The notes beneath the pieces are model-generated. The model was not told the DNA's origin and did not search any database. It worked only from the letters and a program-made list of their open reading frames with translations. From assembly GCA_963565915.1 (NCBI GenBank), contig OY751488.1:3658001-3722000 (forward strand): DNA of 64,000 nt, written 5' to 3'. Positions 12,701 to 24,406 of this stretch are shown here, one piece after another; the stretch's first letter is position 1; every line of letters starts with the position of its first letter. Source of the stretch: Entoloma clypeatum. Its lineage: Eukaryota; Basidiomycota; Agaricomycetes; Agaricales; Entolomataceae. A program made the position numbers and the translations under genes.

Positions 12701-12973
12701 TTCACAATTGCTGAACCAGGCCGTCAATTCCGAGCGTACAAGAGGTCTGGACGCGTCACTCACCTGCACGGAAATACTCTGCTACACCTGAACCTGTTAT
12801 GAGGACTTGAGTGAATCGAGATCGGAGGTGCAACGCACTTTAGCTTCAACCTGAGCAGATGAGATGGTCAAATTTCAAGTGTCTCGATAGGCCTCGTACC
12901 GTCGACATTCTGCACAAGATAGCGGGACTCCACGACGCTTAGGTCTCGCAGCGGCATCATAGGGAGGGGTCAT
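9703..12973 (-). CDS. Zn(II)2Cys6 / fungal-specific transcription factor
   Basis: Sixteen exons, minus: 12973-12900, 12850-12839, 12787-12764, 12710-12670, 12617-12590, 12539-12300, 12246-12192, 12138-12127, 12073-11865, 11807-11552, 11499-11413, 11353-11344, 11287-11196, 11139-11037, 10987-10292, 10214-9703; 816 aa. The zinc cluster begins CAECRRLKLKC and ends GCGQIC, spread over five exons, two of only 12 and 24 nt. A coiled coil (LHEKIAQLATRV) follows as dimerisation helix, then the fungal_trans regulatory domain with LAQSLGLHRD bridging a 10-nt exon. The last exon is a low-complexity Ser/Pro/Asn activation-type tail. The penultimate junction (10291-10215) is uncertain, because two intron choices keep the frame. 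The class is a common Agaricomycete regulator; target genes cannot be inferred. Confidence 0.88.
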
Positions 12974-13407
12974 GGGTGGTGGGGAGGATCCAGACGGAGT
13001 GGGGAAAGATGATGGTGGTCAGAAGTCGAAAGATTGCGGCACAGGGTCCTCTCTCCCGGGCAGTCAGACTGTCCGCTCAGGGACAGCCTTCCCAAGGAGT
13101 TTCCATCTTGGCTTGCCATATCGGGAGAGCCACAGGATCTGTATTTGCGCGTGTTTGTCCCAACCTTTTAAAAAAATATTGCAACTTTTTTGTTACATTT
13201 AAGAAAAGGTAAGAGTCGACCACATCTTGCTTCTACTTTATGATGAGTTACTTAGATGACGAGTCTGAGCCTGCTCGCCAGAGTTTCTCTGTCCCCGCAG
13301 AACGTGACGACTCTATTATACAAACTATACCATTCATGCTTTCCTGACCCACTCTCTCCGATTTCCATCTCATTAATTCACCAAGCTGACACACCCCATC
13401 TCCTCAG
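12974..13407. promoter_or_regulatory. divergent promoter region, transcription factor / TSR4
   Basis: 434 bp between the regulator start (12973, minus) and the TSR4-like start (13408, plus). It contains an A/T run at about 13165-13205. No further site can be named with confidence. Confidence 0.4.
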
Positions 13408-15028
13408 ATGCCATCCCATCGCGACAACTGGTCAGACTCGGACGATGAAGATGCGTCTCAAGTACAGACATCAGTGTTGTTAGGTGTTCCCGATGGCGTG
13501 GTGGAGACCATAACAGACATCGCAGATGCTGCCGTCTCTCGTATCGGAGGGCATCCTGTACGATCTGTCTCACTCATGTACTACTGTACCGAATATCTTA
13601 TACCTTTCTCGAAACAAGGCCTTCCTTCCTTCGCGTGAACCCCCGTTGTCTTCCTCTCAATGCAAGCTCTGTTCGGACCCATCTGAGCTCTTGGTCCAGA
13701 TGTGGTGTCCATTCGAGGACAGTCCCATGGATCGTGCACTCTACATCTGGGGTTGTGGCCGGCCGGCATGTCAGGGGAAGCAAGGCAGGTAAGGCATCCC
13801 TCACAGACAGCTACCTGCGACCCTGTTTGATCGATCCATCGCTTACGCGCCCCAGCGTTCGAGCATGGAGAGGTTTGCGTCGCAATGATGCATACGCCGC
13901 GAAACTTGCAAGGAAACTGGCCCAAAAACGAGCAGCGCAGCATGCCAAGGCCCGTGCTGCAGCTTCCGAAGCCGAAAAGAAGAACGCGCCCAGATCAAAC
14001 CCGTTCTCTGTGAGTGGATCATCATCCAAAAGATCAAATGAATGAAGCTTGATGTCAAGCCTGAAACAGATGGCCGCCTCATCATCCCCTGGCACGTCGA
14101 CCTTTGACATTGGTACACATCTATTTGGTGATATATCTACTCAACCACCCCCAACTCTTCCCACCTCGTCCTCCGTCCATCAAGATGACGGTAACGACGA
14201 CGATGATGATTGCAGCGAAAGCGATTCTTCGGCCTCTGAAGAATTGTTGACGGCAATGGCATCAGTCGCCCTGGCTGAATCTCCGTGGACATCCGCACCA
14301 TCATACCCCCCCATTTATCTCTCCACGGTATCAGAATATCTGCCACCCCACCCTAAATTAAAAGTTCCCGCAGGTGCCAAAATCTCAGATCCACTTGCAG
14401 ACGACGATAAGGCCAGCAAAGACATATCATGGGCCCCAGAACTCTACGAGGATTCCCTCGAATTGGATCACGTCTTTGAGCGCTTTACGAAACGCGTCGG
14501 ATACGAAGGCGAACAATGTGTTCGGCAAGTCGCACATCCGTCTTCTGTCTTGCTTCTATGATCAAATTAATCTATAACGGTAGATATGAGCTTGACGGCA
14601 CTCCCCTCCCTTACACCTTCGACAAAACCTTTGAATCCCTCTTCCCGTCACCTCCCGCGCCCACCATCCACGTCACAAAATCTGCGTTCACCATCGCTCC
14701 CAAACTCACACGGTCCTACTTCCCGACCTCGCTTCCCGCCTGCCCCTCCTGCCGCTCCAAACGCGTATTCGAGTGCCAGCTCATGCCGAACCTGATCAAC
14801 GTCCTGCGCCGCCCAGCCTCCGCAAATTTGTCAGAGGAAGAGCGGCGCAGGGCTGTGGAGCATGCGCTGAAGGGCGGTGCAGATGCAGGCGCAGACGCGG
14901 GCCGGGGTATGGAGTGGGGAACGTGTATGGTGTTCTCGTGCGAGCAGGACTGCTGTGTTGATGAGCATGGAGCCGAGGCGAGGGAGTGCTGGCGAGAGGA
15001 GGCCGTGCTCATCCAAGCGGCTATTTGA
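13408..15028 (+). CDS. TSR4: TSR4 / PDCD2-like ribosome biogenesis protein
   Basis: Exons 13408-13557, 13619-13788, 13856-14009, 14070-14524, 14584-15028; 457 aa. An acidic N-terminal DNWSDSDDED segment is followed by the PDCD2 N-domain signature, with Cys pairs around CKLC and the WGCGRPACQG motif. After an acidic linker, the C-terminal PDCD2_C domain has CPSCRSKRVFECQLMP and a final segment ending WREEAVLIQA. Yeast Tsr4 is a dedicated chaperone for ribosomal protein uS5 (Rps2) in the cytosol, and human PDCD2 and PDCD2L are the homologues. The fourth intron uses a GC donor. Transcribed divergently from the zinc-cluster regulator. Confidence 0.9.
14525..14583 (+). other. GC-AG intron in the TSR4-like gene
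   Basis: The donor is CG|GCAAGT, the classic GC-AG consensus, and the acceptor is GGTAG. It joins the EQCVR and YELDGTPLP segments in frame. The nearby GT (14520) would create an immediate stop. Confidence 0.7.
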
Positions 15029-18000
15029 TAGACCATGTCACCATCCTCACACATATTCCATCAAACAAAAAAGCTCATACTAGGGGATTATTGATTATCC
15101 ATTACATATCTACCAAAATATTATCACAGCACCTCACACCGTACTTGCATGAAAGGGCCTGCATGTACCCACCCCTACTTTATTTTTGCCTCACATGAAA
15201 ATGCATCCATCTAAATCAGGCACTCAGGCCTCAGGTCCAGAATTCGCCGGTCGAGAAATACTTCCGAATCGGCAATGTTTTTCTTCCGAACGGAGGTATT
15301 ATAATTCTCCAACTTTCAGGTGATTTTCGATCTATTGTGATCCCTTACAGAACGATCGCTTCGTAAGGCCTTTAGGATTCACCATGCGGTACCCATACTG
15401 TATGTAACTCGTGCCCCAAAAACTCGGTCAGCAACTATCCTCCAATAGTCCCTCCGATAACGGATGCACAATTATAAGCATACATAGATTCGCTGTATTT
15501 GCGAGATCCAGGTTGAAGATGGTATGTATGTATGTAGTAAGGCAGCTCGGAGAGCTCTAAGGGGAACCGAAGGAAGGTCAATAGGTCCATATACAGTACA
15601 CATCGACATCATCAGGAACCGCAGAACTTCACAGACACAGAACCATGGTAGCAATTGCCCCGGTCCCATCTATCAAATTCCTGTACAGAAGAAAAGTCGT
15701 ACATATATGAAGTCCTTCAACCAGGGTCATTTATTCCAAATGAAGGTTCTAAATACACCACCACCCTTGTACTGAGGCGACATCGCGGAGTCTGATCCTG
15801 TCCGATCCTCGTCCTGTCGTCCAATTGCAACCCTTACCGCTTTATCAGGTTAGAGTGCACCCCAAGCCTTCTATTCAACCTGAGATCGTGGAGCGCTATA
15901 GTCCTCTGATTGGTTCGTTACATCAATCAGCCAATGAGGGAGATCGAAGAACGCCTCACATGTACGATCTCACTAAAAACGAGGGTGCAATAGTACACTC
16001 TTTACAGCATCCCTGGTAGGGTTAGGCTGCAAACCGATCTGTAAATCAATACCTATGCTGGTCCTTCAGTTTTTTCAAGGCTTGGAATTCGGATTGATCT
16101 CGGAAACACTCTCGCTGCCTTGGTCGCATTTAAGTCAGGAAATGTGTGAGTATATGTGGAGGAACCCCTGATCTTCTTATAAAGCCACCAATTGGAAACA
16201 GGGATGTTCTCAGGCTGAGTCTTGGTATCCATTAAGTCCTACCGAGAACCGTCAACGAATTCAAGGACGGGGGCCGAAAGTAGTACCCCATGACAGAACC
16301 ACCATGGCATTTTGATGAACTGGACGATGAAGCCAAGCTTCTCCCCGAGCTGAGGAAGCAAGGACCACTGACGCTGTCGCAACCCTTGATATAGAACCTG
16401 AGCTGGTTGGTGACAAACCAAGCTAGAACCGCAGTGAAAACAAAAATAGAGTCAAGCTCCTGTCTCATGAACTGCGGACTGTTAGGACTAAGCAGGACTA
16501 AGCACTTACATTCGATCGTGAGCCCCAGTCGTCTTGACCACGGCTGAGCGCTGATCATACCAACCATTAGTGGTAACGATGACAAGCGACCACCGCATAG
16601 GCTACTGGCCCGGGAGAGTCGTTAGACTCGGAAGGACGGCTTTGTCGACAGGAGCTTCGAAACGGTCAACATCAGCGATCCCAAGTGCGGCAATACAATA
16701 AAGAAGTAAAATATATACGTGGTAGACGCGCCATTTGGCAGTCCATTGGGGTGCCTGCCAGTATTGGACATGACGACTGCGCGTTGCTCTGAATCGCTAG
16801 ACGGAGGGTGAATATCGACATCCAGGAAAAACACGACGCACGCTCAAATCTGGGCTAGACCGCAATTTAAGTGATATCTATAGATCTCGCCACCAACCAA
16901 CAGGCTGCTCCGCTCCCGTAGATTCGATTTTAACTTTTGAAGCGGTCTTCCCGATTCGCCAGCGGGAAGTAGCAATCGTTGAATTTTTGGGTCTTTGAAT
17001 AATCAAAAGCGAGTGACTGAGAGAGGAAAATATCTGTTTGAAAGACTCTTGACGATAGAAAATTGATGATCACAATAGGTTTCGATGCGGTCATGATTTC
17101 TGGAAGGCGGCGACAAACTAAGAAAAGATATCAGTGATGTCCATCCTCCCGCTTAATCCCATTCGAGGCCACTGATCGCAGCCTCGTTGCATTGTACATT
17201 CCCTCCTTGAAACACAAAGTCTTGATCCCCAATTTGGAAGACTGAAGGCAGTTTTAGTCCGCTGCATGGTTAACGCAAGGTGCGGGGATTCGATTGAAAT
17301 GATCGAGCGATTTATTCAGTTCCGCACCGATAGACTGATAGCCACGATAATAATAAATAAGATGCGAAAACCTCCAAACAGACAGTTGGATCACTCACAG
17401 CATGCAGATGAGTCCGATCTGGAACGCAGCATAGAATCACGTTATGAGCCACCGAACGCTTCAATTGAAAGAGCGAATTAGGTACAGAGGACCCACGACA
17501 GCTGCTGCAGATTCCGTGTACATATTTCAATGATTGATGGATGTTGTACCAAAGTCATGCACGTATGACGGCATTTCACACCGATTTTTGCGACCGTCTT
17601 GGGTACCTGAGGCGATGGTGGCGGCTGAGGTGATTCAGATTGTTCTGCAGGTTGTGGAGTACAAGGAGGGAGGACGCTACCGTTCTTTTCTCGATGATCG
17701 TAAAACTGGAACCTTGGCGCGTGTCTATTGTGCGAAGAGTGTGGAATGTGATGGCCATACATGTCAGATGAGTCTCCAGAATCTAGAATGTCGCTGCAGA
17801 AGAACCGGTACTCATCATGACAGTGCTTCGCACTGTATACAGGTCGGAATCAAAGACGTTGATAGACGAACCTTGGGTGGAGCGCATGTTGATCATTGGC
17901 TAAGTGAGATGATGCGTTGATGATTCCGAGTCTTTCCACACCACCATCATCATTGCCGATAATGGTAGGATTGAAGAACGAGGTCCGCCGAATGCAAGTC

Positions 18001-19158
18001 AGATATTCCACTCACCTGAATATGACCCATGATTCAAACAGCGTGAATGGCGGAGCCGGCCTTAAAGGAAGCTCCAATGAGCCCTCGAGTATGAACTTGG
18101 GTACATGTGAGTGAGCAAAATTTTGAGGATCATATGGGCGAAGTAAAAACAAGGACAGACCCAGAACTCCGACAACTCCTGGGGCCAGTTAGGCGATATC
18201 GAGCCGCCAACTGTTGCAACTCATCTATTGGCTTCGAAGTCAAGAGGTCGTATTTGACGGTCTCTGGCGACAATCCTGTCTACAAACTGGGAACCTGTCG
18301 ATAATAAGTACTGCTGGTTTCCGGGATGAGCACGAAGACTCTTGAGAGCAACGCGTAAGAAGTTGACACTCTTCTGACAGGAACCATGCAAGACAGTCAA
18401 CCAAAGATTCACGCGGGACGGGAAACTCCCGCCACAGAGTAATGGGCCTTTGACTCTTGTTAGTCCTGGATGAATCGTAGCTGTATGGTCGCGTAGCTTC
18501 ACAGATTTCCACCGCTATGCAATTTGAAATGAAATGTGAACCGTTGAGTTACATACAGGCTACACCGGAATGTTCAGCGATTCGTCAAAAGCACTGCCAT
18601 CTGTTAGAGTGTTGTGCACCTAGGACATGGTATATGGATGTTGAACAAAGGTACAGGACGAAAACATACGCGTACGCGATGCAGTAACACACTTTTCGGC
18701 AACCCAGTCATAAACGTGCAGTGGGGGAAGGTGGAGGGATGCAACACAATTTCTGATAAAATCCAATTCAAGTTGACGACCGCTGCACTCTGGTAGTGTG
18801 CACATTCAAGTACATTCGAGTTTTATCTTGTAAGACGGAAATGTGGGGCGTTTACTTGGCAACAATCGTTTTGGACGACATCCAGGCTCGCTTCAAATAC
18901 GAGAAGCCACCGTAGCATGGCATCTAGGTTGGTTTGGCTGTAAAACATACTACCAGCAGGGTGCATAGCCGGGAATGAAGCCGTTAAGAAGGGCGAGAAC
19001 TTGAACTGAATGTGCGCGCGTGGTTATTTCGCTTTACAGTAGTGCCGGAGGAAGCATTACTAATGGCCGGAAGCTGCGCAGGGCATACGTATCCACCCTA
19101 ACAATGCAACAACATACTCGCCTATCATAACTTGAATCGGTCTCCTCTTCGTCCTACC
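15029..19158. other. 4.1-kb stretch without a supportable gene
   Basis: Only short open frames with no recognisable domain occur here. On the minus strand, 16622-16834 and 16232-16585 encode short hydrophobic segments that could be remnants of a small membrane protein, but no consistent splice chain could be built. 17478-17762 (minus) encodes a Pro/His-rich segment of unclear meaning. No tRNA-like repeat of the 48-53 kb type was seen. It may be decayed sequence, a lncRNA locus or an untraced fast-evolving gene. Confidence 0.4.
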
Positions 19159-20723
19159 ATGTCTCCCGTTCATCTCCTCGTCCTCATACATGGCATGTGG
19201 GGACACCCAGGCCACCTGGCTGAGCTCAATCGCACCATTCGCGAAACCTATTCGACGACACATGACGGCGCCAGCCTTGAAATTTTACTCGCCGAAACCA
19301 ATCGTGAGGACTCGACGTATGATGGGATAGACTGGGGAGGAGAGCGAGTAGCACAGGAGGTGGGTTCTTCTCATTTGATCCCAAAGCCCTTCACAGCTCA
19401 TTCTCGTTCATACAAAGATACTGGACAAAGTTCAAGAATTCGAAAGAGATGGGAAGGAGGTTTCTAGATTCTCTGTAACAGGATACAGCCTAGGCGGCCT
19501 TGTCGCACGCTATGTTATTGGCATCCTTCACCAGCGAAAGTTCTTCGAAAACGTCACCCCCGTCAACTTCAATACCATCGCCACCCCTCATCTCGGCCTC
19601 GTTCGATATCCTTCATTTATCTCCTCCATAACTTCGTCTTTGGGACCCAAGCTTTTATCTCGGACGGGCGAGCAATTCTATTGCGTTGATCGCTGGTCTC
19701 GGACAGGGAGACCACTCTTGGACGTTATGGCTGATCCTGGTGAGTGGAGAATCATCAAGTTATTGCGGAACTTAGGTGACGCAACTGGTCTGGCAGATCA
19801 GATATTTTATCAAGCCCTTGCCCTGTTCAAACATATCCGAATATACGCTAATGCGTGCGTATTTCAAACAAATCCGCGGAAGAAAGTATATGCTCACCGC
19901 CGTTCAGCATAAACGATGTAACTGTGCCATACGTTACATCTGCCATTGAAACGGAGGACCCGTTCGCTGGGGAAGAAACGAATGGACTAGAAGTGTAAGA
20001 CCCACTGGCATATTATGCTCCCAATGCAAACTAAGCTTACGTATGCATACAGTGACCTAGATGACAAGTATAATCCGTTAATCAAAACCTTCACGCTCCC
20101 TTCCTCCCCTCCACCTCCCGTTCCAAAGCCGATCACGCTTTCACCGGATTGGTTCCGCAAAAAGAGACGACCACTCCTTCCACCCGCCCTCCAGCTGCGC
20201 TTCCCATTGAACATTGTATGTTCCTTCTCTCTTTGAGAAATTCGCTTGTTGATGTTTTCAAACTCAGGTACTCTATGTAATGTTACCCATCTTAATACCC
20301 ATCGGCCTTTCTCTCGTCCTAGTTCGTTTCTCTGTTGCCACGCGCTCCTCCCGCGCCCGAATCCGCCTCCTCGAAAAAGACGAATCTAAGCTCATCCACC
20401 ACCTCCGAGAGCTTGAGAACGATGTCGAGGACGCCGTCGTCGAGCTCATCGATGGTGCCGGCGCCGGCACCGGCTCTCCCTCGAATTCTGACGTGGTCCC
20501 GAAACGCCAATCAAAACACCCACCTGAACATCCGATCATCACGCCGCTCCAGCGCAAGATTGCGGCGTCGCTTAACAGGCTGCCGATCAAGAAGGAGCGG
20601 GCATACATCCCGTATGTACGCAACTCGCATGCGATCATTGTGTGTAGGGATATCAAGCGCTTCGAGACACACCGGCGCGGCGAAGGTGTCCTCCGACATT
20701 GGGCGACGTCTTTCATTCTTTAA
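19159..20723 (+). CDS. ROG1-like serine lipase (DUF676 family)
   Basis: Exons 19159-19359, 19418-19739, 19797-19854, 19908-19994, 20053-20215, 20268-20723; 428 aa. The N-terminal HLLVLIHGMWGH strand-loop is the oxyanion-hole region of an alpha/beta hydrolase. The nucleophile elbow GYSLGG puts the catalytic Ser at residue 91, and IATPHLGL is the typical downstream element. The Asp in ANAINDVTVPY (about 205) fits the acid position. A C-terminal hydrophobic segment (about 278-300) suggests membrane attachment. Yeast Rog1, Lpl1 and Yor059c relatives are phospholipases or monoacylglycerol lipases at lipid droplets and ER. Substrate here is inferred only at family level. Confidence 0.88.
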
Positions 20724-22830
20724 ATTCTGCCAGTATATAATCGACTTTCTGCTCCGACAGGTATTTAATGGTGTGTATGTAAGAATTGAAAGACATTGCA
20801 GAGCTGGCATGTGCAACAACCTCGTTCGAACCTTTCCCGCCATGCATATCATCATATCAAGGTTGCGCAGCAAATCAATGTGGCATTCATGCCTTTCTTC
20901 TAAGATGTCTTGTAAAACGACTCTCGGAACAACAGGAAGATATTCGCATAAACTCGGAGTGCGTTCTACTCCTTATGCTGACCTCTGGGATCCTGCCGCA
21001 GAATAACGCGAAGATGAGGAATTGCAAGAAGCTATCGGTCGAAAGGACAGGGAACTTCGCTCAAGAGGAGAAGAGGTGGAGAAATTGCAGAAGCTCTTAG
21101 AGGTAAGCTGGAGAACTACATATCAGGCGCGCTTTCGAGAGTATCATGCGCCCAGCAGTACTTACGTCCAGCTTGAATTCTCGCAGTAGAAATTTGATGG
21201 CTAATTGTGTCAAACCTGTCGTGACTTCTTGTCCGTCTGCTCTCTCGACTTCAACTTATCAAAGCACTTGTAAACCAAGAAAATCTCCATTATTATGCTA
21301 TTGTACTAAGATATAATGATCATGAATAATGTGTAAGGTAAGGTCAAGCTGTGAGGTCCATCAAGTTCAACTATCTGGCAAGCGGGGGTTGAGTCCATAG
21401 GAGATCACTTATACCAAGATTTAATAAGACGGAGAGGCATCATAGTGCATAGGTACATGGGATGGATGTATTGATCATTCCGAGTCCGAGTGAGACAGGA
21501 CATCGGTGCTGCCACAAGCTGTGACAAAGACGAAGTCTCCGGAGAGAATCGTGTCGCGTCGAGGTTTGCGCGTTGCACGCGTGACCGCCTTCCAAAGGTG
21601 AACGACTTGGCGGCCCATGTGCTGCGTGCGTGAGGTTGACGCGCGGGAGTGGATCGAAGTTCTGGATTAGGGGCGGAATGAGCATGAGGATAGATGACAA
21701 TTGAACTCGGACTCACGAATCTCTGAACTCTTCTCTGACCATGGAGAATTGGGTATCGATACGCATAATGGTTGCCATTATATTAATGTAGAGGTCGTTA
21801 AGAAGTGTTATCAAAAGAGTGGTGGGAGGCACGGGCGTGCTCTTGAAGGGTGTGGAGGAAATGGGGTGTTCGTTGGTTGAAGGTGAGGAAGAAGAGAGGT
21901 CGTTGACGCCTTATACTTATACGAGAGAGAGACAATAATTACGTCCCACTGTCCCAAGCTCATTGTACTTTTGACGTACTTGGGACCAGTTCATTGTATT
22001 CCTGACGTGAATGCCATGGGTGGCTGTGCTGATATCTTTGGTTCTATTTGGATGCCAGAATACATTGTTGTGCGCCACACAGTCACAATGTCACGGTCAT
22101 GTTTGCGACCCTCAACCGAGACCACACACGATTTGTTCTTCGATACACAATACAAGCTGCAATGAAAAAGCTCTTCGAACCCGAGGTCTCTATGTCTATT
22201 CCGTGGACTCTATTTTTTGGACCCACAGAAACACGATGACCCCCATCCTGCAAGTTCACATCTAGTGTATATTCTCCTATTCCGTGCGACTACAAAAACT
22301 TACTGAAAGACGATGCAACTGGTATTATGTTTTACTCTACCAGTTGAGCAATTTAGTGAGCCAGATTCATGATTATATCACCGTGTACCTCTGCGACCCT
22401 GTCAACGGCATCGACGGACTCGACTGATCATTGCGCTGCAATCGAGCCTTTTTAGACTCCATGGATTATAACGATGCATACTTGTGACTGGTTTGAACAC
22501 CAGTCAGGGTTCTATCGACACTCGTCGACGTTTCTCTGTTATCTTCAATCTTACCAATGACCCACAATAGCTGAACATCCGTCATTTTTGCTGTCTGACC
22601 AACCAATTTCTTATTCCCTTGCTACAGCATCTAAGATATGTGCTCACACTACATATCTTCGTCCGAAGAGATGTCAACCAGACAAGTTCCGATAATCATC
22701 CTGCACACACCCAATCGGACATGTGTGTGCGGACTCCGGAGTTAACACCAGACGACGCCCATCAGACTTTGAACCTGTACAGATGACTGCGCAATGGCCA
22801 TTATAATCCATACTGTTTGGACCCGCCGTC
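20724..22830. other. 2.1-kb gene-poor stretch with a possible exon remnant
   Basis: No complete gene seen. Around 21011-21102 (+) one frame reads as a charged amphipathic helix (for example ELQEAIGRKDREL) followed by a GT at 21101, like an orphan coiled-coil exon. No flanking exons of the same frame were found. Short frames at 21971-22265 have no recognisable content. Confidence 0.35.
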
Positions 22831-24157
22831 ATGCAGGGCACCATGCTACCACAGGAGATCGTCGATTCCATCATCGAACTCAGCCAGGATTGCACCGACG
22901 ACCTGATCAATTGTTCTCTTGTTTCGACCTCATGGGTGCCCACCTCTCGCCGCTATCTTTTCCACACTATGGTGCTGGGCGGCTTCCGCAGAGCTGTCCG
23001 ATTTCGCAATCAAGATGCCCAAGTGACCAGACCAGAGTCCCCTCTACAACAATTCCTTGAGCTAGACGAATTTCTAGAGAGGACACCATATATTGCTGAA
23101 CACTGCATCCGTAGCGTCAGGCTGCGCTTTGAATCGCATGCCGCAGCACCGACCACCTACGATAAAGAGACAAATCAGATGTGGGCTAGAGTCCTTGGGA
23201 GACTCTTGCAAGTCCAGGAGTTCAATCTACACCTGGGAAGATGGGGGTCCTACCCCCAAGAAGCCAAAGAGATGATCTACGCTGCCATTCGCCAACCCTC
23301 TGTATCGAGGCTCTCCATTGGCTCTTCCGAGTTCGACTCCTTTCCTGATCTAGCATCACTCCTCATTTATTCCCCTGGTCTGACAGAACTCTCCATCACA
23401 GACCTCGTCATCCACGAGTTTGAAAACAGACTAGAAGACGCTTCGCATCTGCCAATCGTTTACCTGGAATATTTGAGGATCGACTCACAGCTTCGGGACC
23501 TTGTCCCAGCTATGTTGAATACCGCGTTTCCTCTCGAAGTCGACCGGCTTCGCCGACTGCGTCTCCGCCTTACACATAGGCGCGACGCATGTGAGCTCAT
23601 CAATCAGTTGATCCACAAAACCAGTACATCCCTTTTGCATCTCGAATTGTCCGATTCTCTGATGTTTCAAGGTGAGCCAAGACATCGAGCCCCAAACAGT
23701 CTGGATAACATACTTTCTGCACGTAGCGACCCCGGACTTCTTGAGAATCAACCTCATTCCCAACCTCCGCTCTATTCATTTCATAGGCTTCAGGTCGACC
23801 TCATTTTATTCCTCATTGCGCTGGATCGTCAAAGTCTTCGCCCATCTCACCTCTTTATCATCGCTCGAAGACATCAGTGTCTCTATGAAGACACATCGAA
23901 AGATGCTGGTAGAGACATCTGTAGGAGAAACGATGCTCTGGGGTCCCTGTCGACAGTTGGACGCGATGCTGGCTGGAGCAAAGCTACCCAGCCTTCGTAA
24001 AGTCAAGTTCTCGCTCACTGTTCTTGAGCCAGCAGAAAATTCGACACACGATTTTGACTTGAAGGTCCGGGAATCGTTCTCGGCCCTTTCAGCTCAACCA
24101 GTCGCGGTTCTGGAGGTGTTGGTGGGCGTGGCTCGTATGGATAACCAGAGCTTGTAG
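22831..24157 (+). CDS. F-box protein with LRR-like C-terminal region
   Basis: Exons 22831-23671 and 23727-24157; 423 aa. The N-terminal 45 residues match an F-box: LPQEIVDSIIEL, then NCSLVSTSWVPTSRRYLFHT. The rest consists of irregular leucine-rich strands (such as LTELSITDLVI and LRRLRLRLTH), as in the large F-box families of Agaricomycetes. The role would be substrate recognition in an SCF ubiquitin ligase, with target unknown. The single intron is GT-AG. In-frame MF-Q-ATPDFLRINL across the junction supports it. Confidence 0.85.
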
Positions 24158-24406
24158 GAGTTAACCGTTAGAGTATTTTTTATATGGGAGTGTTCGTGTA
24201 TCAGTAAATCATGCTAGAATAAAGGGCTAAGACCGAGTCCTCAACTACACCTTGACTTATGCGATACCTGATCCATCAAAAGGTCAGCTATCAGTCCAAC
24301 GTCTCGTATTGAGGGCAATCATCCTGTTGATGTATTGAACTTTAGTAATCTCCATGTAATAGTTATTGGCAAAGGATTAGGTGCCCCGAGTCCAGCTCCG
24401 GACTAT

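Noticed and set aside
20280..20716. Long open frames on both strands at the same place
   Set aside because: The plus frame continues the lipase through its membrane segment; the minus frame is its shadow.
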